Assembly (NCBI RefSeq): GCF_937903345.1
Contig: NZ_CALCZQ010000034.1
Coordinates: 1-11,150 of the forward strand
DNA from: an uncultured Emticicia sp.
GTDB taxonomy: Bacteria > Bacteroidota > Bacteroidia > Cytophagales > Spirosomataceae
Length of the DNA stretch: 11,150 bases
Direction: 5' to 3'
Of the stretch, positions 5,669 through 11,150 are shown piece by piece; positions within the stretch are counted from its first letter, which is position 1, and every line of letters begins with the position of its first letter. A program made the translations under genes and the position numbers. The notes under the pieces are model-generated. The model saw nothing but the letters and a program-made list of their open reading frames with translations, was not told where the DNA came from and did no database searches.

Positions 5669-7459
5669 ATGAAAAATATTCGTAATTTTTGCATCATTGC
5701 ACACATCGACCACGGTAAAAGTACACTTGCCGACCGATTATTACAATTTACAGGAACAGTATCAGGAAGAGATATGCAAGCCCAAGTGCTCGATGATATG
5801 GATTTGGAGCGTGAGCGTGGAATTACAATCAAAAGTCATGCAATCCAAATGAATTACCAATTTGAAGGTGAAGAATATGTTCTAAACTTGATTGATACTC
5901 CTGGTCACGTTGACTTTAGTTATGAAGTTTCTCGATCGATTGCGGCATGTGAAGGTGCTTTATTGGTTGTTGATGCCGCTCAAGGTATTGAAGCTCAGAC
6001 GATAAGCAATTTATTTTTAGCTTTAGAGCATAACCTTGAAATTATTCCTGTACTTAACAAAATTGATTTACCAGGAGCAATGCCCGAAGAAGTCAAAGAC
6101 CAAATTGTCGATTTGATTGGTTGTGACCGTGACTCTATTATTCCGGCAAGTGCGAAAGAAGGGATAGGTATTAATGAAATTTTATCTGCAATTATTCACC
6201 GAATTCAAGCCCCAGCTGGCGACCCAAAAGCAGAACTACAAGCATTAATTTTTGACTCAACTTTCAATTCATTCAGAGGAATTGAGGTAATTTTCCGTGT
6301 AAAAAATGGCCGTATTAATAAAGGTGACAAAGTAAAATTTGTAGCAACTGGTAAAGAGTATTTTGCTGATGAAGTCGGAATTCTGCGATTGACCAAAGAA
6401 CCACGTGATTATGTAGATTGTGGCGATGTTGGTTATATTATTTCGGGTATTAAAGTTGCAAAAGAAGTAAAAGTTGGAGACACGATTACCAATGCCCTCC
6501 ACCCCACAAAAGAAATGATCAAGGGTTTCCAAGAAGTAAAACCAATGGTTTTTGCTGGAATTTACCCTGTAGATACTTCAGAATTTGAAGATTTGCGTGA
6601 TGCCATGGAAAAACTTCAGTTAAATGATGCAGCATTAATTTGGGAACCAGAAACATCGGCTGCTTTGGGCTTTGGTTTCCGTTGTGGATTCTTGGGCATG
6701 CTACATATGGAGATTGTACAGGAACGCCTCGAACGTGAATTTGACATGACGGTGCTGACAACTGTTCCTTCGGTAAAATTTCACGTTGTTGATAAAAAGA
6801 ATGAACTATTGGAAGTTTCGGCACCTTCAGAAATGCCCGACCCTAACGTTATCAATTGGATTGAAGAACCTTTTATCAATGCACAAATCATTACTGCATC
6901 CGATTACGTTGGACCAATCATCGGTTTATGTATGGACAAGCGTGGTTTATTGAAAAACCAAGTGTATTTAACTGCTACTCGGGTTGAATTAACCTTTGAA
7001 TTACCCCTTTCTGAAGTAGTTTTTGATTTTTTTGATAAGTTAAAAACCATTTCTCGTGGATATGCTTCGCTTGACTATCATTTGATTGGCTATCGTGAAT
7101 CTTCTCTTGTAAAATTAGATATTCTTTTGAATGGTGAGCCAGTGGATGCCCTTTCGGCGATTGTTCACCGAGATAAAGCTTACGAATGGGGCAAGAAACT
7201 GTGTGAAAAATTGCGTGAATTATTACCTCGTCAGCAGTTTGATATTGCTATTCAAGCTGCGATTGGTGCAAAAGTAATTTCGAGAGAAACAGTGAAGGCA
7301 TTGAGAAAAGATGTTACTGCCAAATGTTATGGTGGTGATATTTCGCGTAAGCGTAAACTTTTAGAAAAACAGAAAAAAGGCAAGAAACGTATGCGTCAGA
7401 TCGGAACAGTGGAAGTTCCACAAGATGCATTTATGGCTATTTTGAAGATTAATAATTAA
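5669..7459 (+). CDS. lepA: Elongation factor 4 (LepA), ribosomal back-translocase GTPase
   Basis: LepA/EF4 is a translational GTPase that binds ribosomes, influencing back-translocation, initiation and 30S maturation. It is usually cytoplasmic or membrane associated. The 596 residues match the family length. The G domain has the P-loop AHIDHGKST (11-19), switch I RGIT (50-53), DTPGH (76-80), NKID (130-133) and SAK (161-163). An EF-Tu-like domain II follows, then two EF-G-like domains, including GFRCGFLGMLHMEIVQERLE. The LepA-specific C-terminal domain carries AKCYGGDISRKRKLLEKQK and ends in a basic KKGKKRM stretch with the usual PQDAFMAIL. lepA is usually followed by lepB in proteobacteria; here it ends at a terminator and no signal peptidase gene follows. 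Confidence 0.99.
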   Translation: MKNIRNFCIIAHIDHGKSTLADRLLQFTGTVSGRDMQAQVLDDMDLERERGITIKSHAIQMNYQFEGEEYVLNLIDTPGHVDFSYEVSRSIAACEGALLVVDAAQGIEAQTISNLFLALEHNLEIIPVLNKIDLPGAMPEEVKDQIVDLIGCDRDSIIPASAKEGIGINEILSAIIHRIQAPAGDPKAELQALIFDSTFNSFRGIEVIFRVKNGRINKGDKVKFVATGKEYFADEVGILRLTKEPRDYVDCGDVGYIISGIKVAKEVKVGDTITNALHPTKEMIKGFQEVKPMVFAGIYPVDTSEFEDLRDAMEKLQLNDAALIWEPETSAALGFGFRCGFLGMLHMEIVQERLEREFDMTVLTTVPSVKFHVVDKKNELLEVSAPSEMPDPNVINWIEEPFINAQIITASDYVGPIIGLCMDKRGLLKNQVYLTATRVELTFELPLSEVVFDFFDKLKTISRGYASLDYHLIGYRESSLVKLDILLNGEPVDALSAIVHRDKAYEWGKKLCEKLRELLPRQQFDIAIQAAIGAKVISRETVKALRKDVTAKCYGGDISRKRKLLEKQKKGKKRMRQIGTVEVPQDAFMAILKINN

Positions 7460-7477
7460 TATGATTAAGTAAATTCA

Positions 7478-7520
7478 TAAAGCCTTAGAGATTTAAAATT
7501 CTCTAAGGCTTTATTTTTTT
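7478..7520 (+). terminator. Rho-independent terminator of lepA
   Basis: A perfect 14-bp stem (7478-7491 with 7500-7513), containing AGCCTTAGAGA and its complement, has an 8-base loop. TTTTTTT at 7514-7520 follows. It begins 18 bp after the lepA stop and is the clearest terminator in the window. Confidence 0.95.
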
Positions 7521-7534
7521 ATTAGAATTCTATT

Positions 7535-7564
7535 AAATGATTTAATTTTTTAATTAAATCATTT
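7535..7564. promoter_or_regulatory. 13-bp perfect palindrome upstream of the nitronate monooxygenase-like gene
   Basis: AAATGATTTAATT at 7535-7547 and AATTAAATCATTT at 7552-7564 are perfect inverted repeats separated by TTTT. The palindrome ends immediately before the likely -10-like box, so it covers where the upstream promoter element should be. That is the position expected for a dimeric regulator's operator. As DNA it could also be a second, AT-only hairpin after the lepA terminator, but it has no U-tract and would be unstable. Confidence 0.55.
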
Positions 7565-7572
7565 TACCTTTA
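7565..7572 (+). promoter_or_regulatory. Possible -10-like box of the nitronate monooxygenase-like gene
   Basis: TACCTTTA differs from TAnnTTTG only in the last base and lies 31 bp before the ATG at 7604. No TTTG/TTG is seen at the right distance, because that stretch is occupied by the palindrome. Such a weak promoter would fit a regulated gene. Confidence 0.35.
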
Positions 7573-7603
7573 CGTGATTAACCTATAACAAAACCAAATA
7601 AAA

Positions 7604-8578
7604 ATGATACCTGATAAACTATTAAATTCACTTTCTTTGCCAGCAATAGCCGCACCATTGTTTCTAATTTCTGGACCAGATTTAGTAGTAGAATGTTGCA
7701 AAAATGGTGTAGTTGGTACTTTTCCAGCACTCAATCAACGCTCGACCGAAGGATTTGAAGAATGGCTTATTGAAATCAAAAATCGACTTGAAGGATTTAC
7801 CCAAACCAACGGAAAACCTGCTGCTCCGTATGGTGTCAACCTGATTGTTCATCGTTCAAATCCACGTCTTTATTCCGATGTTGAAATGATTGTAAAACAC
7901 AAAGTTCCAGTAGTAATTACTTCGCTCGGTGCAGTTTCTGATATTGTTGATGCAGTACATAGTTATGGCGGATTAGTTTTTCATGATGTAATCAATAAAC
8001 GCCATGCCGAAAAAGCAAACGAAGCAGGTGTTGACGGACTTATTTTGGTTTGTGCAGGTGCTGGCGGTCATGGAGGAACACTTAACCCGATAGCTTTTGT
8101 AAACGAAATTCGAGGTTTTTTCAATAAAACAATTTTACTATCTGGCTGCATAAGCACTGGACGCGATATTGCCTCAGCACTTCAAATTGGAGCAGATTTA
8201 GCTTATATGGGGACACGCTTTATCAACACAACCGAAAGTCGAGCAGACAAGGAATACCAAGAAATGATAATTGAAAGTGATACTTCTGATATCGTTTATA
8301 CAGCCGCAGTTTCAGGAGTAAATGCTAATTTCTTAAAACCTAGTCTAGAAGCTGTAGGGCTCACCCCCGAACTTTGGAGCAAAGCAGGAAAAATAGATTT
8401 TGGAAAAGAATTAGATGCCGCACAAGCCGAAACTAAAGCATGGAAAACCATTTGGTCCGCAGGGCAAGGTGTAACTTCTATTCATGACATACAAAGTACC
8501 CAGAGCTTAATTGCCAATTTGCAACAAGAATTTCGATCTGCGATTAAAGAACAATATAAATTACTTGAAAAATATTGA
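7604..8578 (+). CDS. Nitronate monooxygenase-family FMN-dependent oxidoreductase
   Basis: The 324-residue protein is a TIM-barrel flavoenzyme of the nitronate monooxygenase/2-nitropropane dioxygenase family. These enzymes bind FMN, and some oxidise alkyl nitronates such as propionate-3-nitronate. Features are an N-terminal APLFLISGPDLV strand-loop (17-28), GTFPALN (38-44), YGVNL (76-80) and the flavin-phosphate region AGAGGHGGT (151-159). SGCISTGRDIASAL (180-193) and GADLAYMGTRF (196-206), the last barrel strands of the family, follow. It belongs to a branch with the SGPELV/SGPDLV opening rather than the best-studied class I enzymes, so the real substrate is uncertain; an enoyl reductase-like or quinone reductase role is possible. 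It is monocistronic, preceded by the palindrome at 7535-7564. The ATG chosen places the first barrel strand at the usual distance from the N-terminus. Confidence 0.88.
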   Translation: MIPDKLLNSLSLPAIAAPLFLISGPDLVVECCKNGVVGTFPALNQRSTEGFEEWLIEIKNRLEGFTQTNGKPAAPYGVNLIVHRSNPRLYSDVEMIVKHKVPVVITSLGAVSDIVDAVHSYGGLVFHDVINKRHAEKANEAGVDGLILVCAGAGGHGGTLNPIAFVNEIRGFFNKTILLSGCISTGRDIASALQIGADLAYMGTRFINTTESRADKEYQEMIIESDTSDIVYTAAVSGVNANFLKPSLEAVGLTPELWSKAGKIDFGKELDAAQAETKAWKTIWSAGQGVTSIHDIQSTQSLIANLQQEFRSAIKEQYKLLEKY

Positions 8579-8626
8579 CCCTATACAAACCTTTACGATA
8601 TTTTAAGTTTTGATACGAAAATAATC

Positions 8627-8654
8627 GACAAAAACATTTTTATTGTTTTTTGTC
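8627..8654 (+). terminator. Weak hairpin after the nitronate monooxygenase-like gene
   Basis: GACAAAAACA (8627-8636) and TGTTTTTTGTC (8644-8654) form a stem with one bulged base, about 50 bp after the stop. There is T-richness inside the right arm but no U-run after it. It may act as an imperfect terminator or just as a 3'-end stem. The rest of the 170-bp gap to tesB shows only a short TCGC-TAAA-GCGA hairpin (8668-8679) and no clear promoter. Confidence 0.4.
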
Positions 8655-8748
8655 AATCAAACTTTTATCGCTAAAGCGAACCGTCTTTAAATTGCTAATC
8701 TGTTTCTTGTGTATCATTAGTTACTAGTTGTACTTTAATTGATTATAA

Positions 8749-9603
8749 ATGAAAACTGCTGAAGAATTAGTACAACTATTAAGCCTTGAAAAAATAGAAC
8801 AAAATATATTCAGAGGTGAAAATTATCAAGCACCGTGGAAACGAGTTTTTGGTGGACAAGTGCTTGCTCAATCTCTATATGCTGCATATAAGACAGTACC
8901 CGAAGACCGAATTTTGCATTCAATGCACGGATATTTTATTCTGACTGGAGATATTTCAATACCAATTCTCTATGAAGTTGACCGTATTCGTGATGGAGGA
9001 AGTTTTACGACTAGACGAGTAAATGCCATTCAAAATGGTAAGGCTATTTTTAGTATGATAAGTTCTTTTCAAAGTTCGCAAGAAGGATTCAAGCATCAAA
9101 TTACAATGCCAAATGTTCCACCACCAGATACTTTGGTTTCGGATTTGGTTCTTATTGAAGCATTCAAAGACAAGGCACCTGATTTTTACAAAAACTTTTC
9201 ACATCCTCGACCACTCGAATTTCGTCCAGTTGAACGAATAAATCCACTAAAACCGCAGAAACAACAACCATTTCGTCACGTTTGGATAAAAGCAAACGGA
9301 GATTTACCAAACAACTTGCCTTTACATCAAATTATTTTGGCCTATGCTTCTGATTATAATCTTTTAGGAACTGCAACTTTACCCCATTTAGATACGGTTT
9401 CGCCCAATGATTTGTTTATGGCAAGCCTGGACCACGCTATGTGGTTTCACGAAGATTTTAGAATCGACCAATGGTTACTTTATGCACTTGATAGCCCAAG
9501 TGCTTCTAATTCAAGAGGTTTTACTCGTGGTAATTTTTTCACAGAAGAAGGTAAATTAGTAGCATCGGTTGTGCAAGAAGGCCTGATTAGAGTAAAGAAG
9601 TAA
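8749..9603 (+). CDS. tesB: Acyl-CoA thioesterase II (TesB family)
   Basis: TesB is a double-hotdog hydrolase that cleaves medium- and long-chain acyl-CoA to free fatty acid and CoA in the cytoplasm. The 284 residues match E. coli TesB (286) along the whole length, including LLSLEKIEQNIFRG (9-22), VFGGQVLAQSLYAA (33-46), RDGGSFTTRRV and the C-terminal VQEG. The catalytic set aligned to E. coli Asp204, Thr228 and Gln278 is Asp202 (ASDYNLL), Ser226 (ASLDHAMWFH) and Gln276. The Thr-to-Ser change is conservative and occurs in other family members, so activity is likely. The start is the only one preserving the family N-terminus. No thiolase, acyl-CoA dehydrogenase or other beta-oxidation gene lies alongside, so its physiological substrate is open. 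Confidence 0.96.
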   Translation: MKTAEELVQLLSLEKIEQNIFRGENYQAPWKRVFGGQVLAQSLYAAYKTVPEDRILHSMHGYFILTGDISIPILYEVDRIRDGGSFTTRRVNAIQNGKAIFSMISSFQSSQEGFKHQITMPNVPPPDTLVSDLVLIEAFKDKAPDFYKNFSHPRPLEFRPVERINPLKPQKQQPFRHVWIKANGDLPNNLPLHQIILAYASDYNLLGTATLPHLDTVSPNDLFMASLDHAMWFHEDFRIDQWLLYALDSPSASNSRGFTRGNFFTEEGKLVASVVQEGLIRVKK

Positions 9604-9688
9604 TTTCTATCATTAGATTAAAAATAAGTACTTCGATTAAAGACATAAGATTCTTTCCAATAGCCTGATCTCTTCAACAATAAAATGC

Positions 9689-9727
9689 AAAAAAATCGAC
9701 AAATTGCATCATTTCAATTTGTCGATT
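9689..9727 (-). terminator. Rho-independent terminator of ansA
   Basis: A perfect 13-bp stem (AATCGACAAATTG 9694-9706 with 9715-9727) has an 8-base loop. On the minus strand it is followed by a run of seven T (complement of 9689-9695). It lies just past the ansA stop at 9750 and may also catch tesB transcripts from the other side, though the plus-strand tail AATATTTTG is weaker. Confidence 0.9.
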
Positions 9728-9749
9728 AATATTTTGAAGTTAATTAATA

Positions 9750-10820
9750 TTAACTCATTTCACCGCAAATACTCTGCTCCATTCGATATTTTACACGCTC
9801 AGGCTCGGTTTCCTGGCCTAGTAGAAACATTAATTTAGTAATGGCAGCCTCTGTCGTAATATCTGAGCCGCTAATGATGCCAATTGATTTTAATTTACTA
9901 CTTGTCTGATAATGTCCTTGTAGCACACGCCCCCCATCACATTGTGAAACATTCACAATCACAACTCCTCGTTTGGTAGCTTGATGAAATTCTTCCAAAA
10001 ACCACCCCTCCGATGGGGCATTTCCTGCTCCATAAGTTTCCAAAACAACGCCTCTCAATCCTTCTGTATTTAACAAATTATTTACCATTTTTTGACTGAT
10101 TCCAGGAAAAAGCTTCAAAATCATCACTTGCTCTTCAAGTTTTTCATGCACAATCAAAGGTAAATCAGGCCGAAATGGCATGATAAAGGGGAAATTAAAA
10201 TCAATGGTTACTCCAACCTCTGCCAGTGCTGGATAATTTTCTGAGCGAAAGGCATTAAACTGATTACTCTCTTTTTTCTTTGCCCGATTTCCTCGCAATA
10301 AAAAAGAATTAAAATAGATTGCTATTTCTGGTACAATCGGTCGGCCATTGATCTCTGCCGAAGCAATTTCTAAAGCTGTGATCAGATTTTCACGAGCATC
10401 TGTGCGAGCGATTCCAATTGGTAATTGAGCCCCTGTCAAAATAACTGGTTTCGATAAATTTTCAAGTAAATAACTCAAAACAGAAGCCGTATAAGCCATA
10501 GTATCTGTGCCATGCAATATCACGAATGCATCATGTTTTTCAAAATTATCTCTCACAATTACTGCCAACTCAATCCAAGTTTCGGGTTTGATATTTGACG
10601 AATCAATCGGTTTACTTAAAGTCAGAATCGTCAACTCAAATTCGAGACGTTTTAGTTCTGGTACATTTACCAATATTTGATCAAAATCGAAAGGTACCAA
10701 AGATTTTGTTTTTGTATCGTAAACCATTCCCAAAGTACCGCCTGTGTAAATCAAAAGAACTGATGACGAACGATTATTTTTATCTGATGATGTTAAAATT
10801 TTAGAAGTTTTATAGGTCAT
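9750..10820 (-). CDS. ansA: Type I L-asparaginase (cytoplasmic)
   Basis: The protein hydrolyses L-asparagine to aspartate and ammonia. The 356 residues belong to the bacterial asparaginase/glutaminase family. Thr29 in YTGGTLGM (25-32) is the nucleophile, matching Thr14 of E. coli AnsA. The ligand loop is DSSN (73-76), and HGTDTMAYTA (103-112) carries the second catalytic Thr105-Asp106 pair. LLRGNRAKKK (174-183) supplies the conserved Lys. There is no signal peptide, in keeping with the low-affinity cytoplasmic type I enzyme rather than the periplasmic type II. About 18 residues precede the first strand (VLLIYTGG), a little longer than E. coli; the next in-frame Met lies after the nucleophile, so this start is needed. 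The gene stands alone with a strong terminator and no clear TAnnTTTG box upstream. Confidence 0.95.
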   Translation of the reverse strand: MTYKTSKILTSSDKNNRSSSVLLIYTGGTLGMVYDTKTKSLVPFDFDQILVNVPELKRLEFELTILTLSKPIDSSNIKPETWIELAVIVRDNFEKHDAFVILHGTDTMAYTASVLSYLLENLSKPVILTGAQLPIGIARTDARENLITALEIASAEINGRPIVPEIAIYFNSFLLRGNRAKKKESNQFNAFRSENYPALAEVGVTIDFNFPFIMPFRPDLPLIVHEKLEEQVMILKLFPGISQKMVNNLLNTEGLRGVVLETYGAGNAPSEGWFLEEFHQATKRGVVIVNVSQCDGGRVLQGHYQTSSKLKSIGIISGSDITTEAAITKLMFLLGQETEPERVKYRMEQSICGEMS

Positions 10821-11023
10821 TTTATTTTTTTTTCAAGAAAAAATGAAGTGAAATTTTGAGCATTTTTACAAAAAACCATGTTTTTTTTCTAAAATTCGGT
10901 GGAAATGACGTTTGATTTTAGATAATCAAGTACTTTTTATGTTCAAATACTCAAATATACAACCAAATTTTCTATTTTTTTGTTTCCATTAATTATACTA
11001 TTCCAAGATATATTTATATTTTA
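10821..11023. other. AT-rich intergenic region between ansA and the last gene
   Basis: The gap between the ansA start (minus) and the partial plus-strand gene at 11103 contains no credible ORF. It holds a 7-bp A/T-rich hairpin (AAAAAAC 10870-10876, CAT, GTTTTTT 10880-10886) in what would be the ansA leader. The promoter of the right-hand gene lies further on. I see no other structured element. Confidence 0.4.
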
Positions 11024-11056
11024 TTGAACATAATCAATATTTTTTCGTTATATTTG
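11024..11056 (+). promoter_or_regulatory. Predicted promoter of the partial gene at the right edge
   Basis: TTG (11024-11026), a 22-bp spacer and TATATTTG (11049-11056) match the Bacteroidota consensus. Transcription would start near 11063, giving about 40 nt of leader before the ATG at 11103. This supports that short ORF as a real gene start. Confidence 0.6.
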
Positions 11057-11102
11057 ATACAGAAGCAAAATATTATTCGGAAAAATTAAAATTACAAGAG
11101 TT

Positions 11103-11150
11103 ATGAATATCCAGCCAACCTTACGCATTATTACTGATGATGTAGCGATA
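11103..11150 (+). CDS. 5' end of an unidentified gene, cut by the window edge
   Basis: An ATG followed by 15 open codons runs to the window end, reading MNIQPTLRIITDDVAI. A good promoter lies at the proper distance upstream. Sixteen residues are too few to assign a family, and no function is proposed. It would be divergent from ansA. Confidence 0.6.
   Translation, partial: MNIQPTLRIITDDVAI

Noticed and set aside
6519..6824. 101-codon antisense ORF inside lepA
   Set aside because: It is a shadow of a highly conserved gene in another frame, with no promoter or homology pattern.
8668..8679. TCGCTAAAGCGA mini-hairpin upstream of tesB
   Set aside because: A 4-bp stem of this size is expected by chance and has no supporting context.
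1..11150. A hidden multi-gene defence or biosynthetic system
   Set aside because: Every complete gene but the lipoprotein matches a housekeeping or known metabolic family at full length; there are no mobile elements or compositional shifts.

Overview
This window looks like ordinary chromosomal DNA from a Bacteroidota bacterium, probably in the Cytophagales. The placement is inference. It rests on the low G+C content, on intergenic matches to the phylum's primary-sigma promoter (TTTG/TTG, a spacer, then TAnnTTTG), on the lack of strong Shine-Dalgarno sequences before most starts, on a short lipoprotein of a type common in Bacteroidota, and on Lrp and SufB sequences that read like Bacteroidota versions. 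I see no phage, transposon, CRISPR array, rRNA or tRNA.

Left part (1-4430): a small Lrp/AsnC-family regulator on the plus strand converges on a long hairpin terminator. Four genes then run on the minus strand, read from right to left: queD-like 6-pyruvoyl/6-carboxy-tetrahydropterin synthase, lpxB (lipid A disaccharide synthase), a small lipoprotein 16 bp after lpxB, and sufB (Fe-S scaffold). sufB has its own promoter and no sufC, sufD or sufS beside it. A cluster of direct and inverted GAATGATTGAATG repeats lies between queD and lpxB, directly at a good predicted lpxB promoter.

Middle part (4430-7520): hldD (ADP-heptose epimerase) diverges from queD and is followed by lepA (elongation factor 4) and a textbook terminator. 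The near-identical TAATTTTG -10-like boxes before lpxB, queD, hldD and lepA agree with the shorter starts chosen for lpxB and hldD. lpxB and hldD both serve LPS synthesis (lipid A and core heptose) and lie about 650 bp apart, pointing away from each other.

Right part (7520-11150): a nitronate-monooxygenase-family FMN enzyme sits behind a 13-bp perfect palindrome. It is followed by tesB (acyl-CoA thioesterase II). ansA (type I L-asparaginase) runs on the minus strand and ends in a strong terminator. The start of an unidentified plus-strand gene, with a near-consensus promoter, is cut by the window end.

All complete genes appear intact and of normal family length. I found no convincing novel multi-gene system. 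The points worth a second look are regulatory palindromes and repeats, the isolated sufB, and a few residue-level variations.
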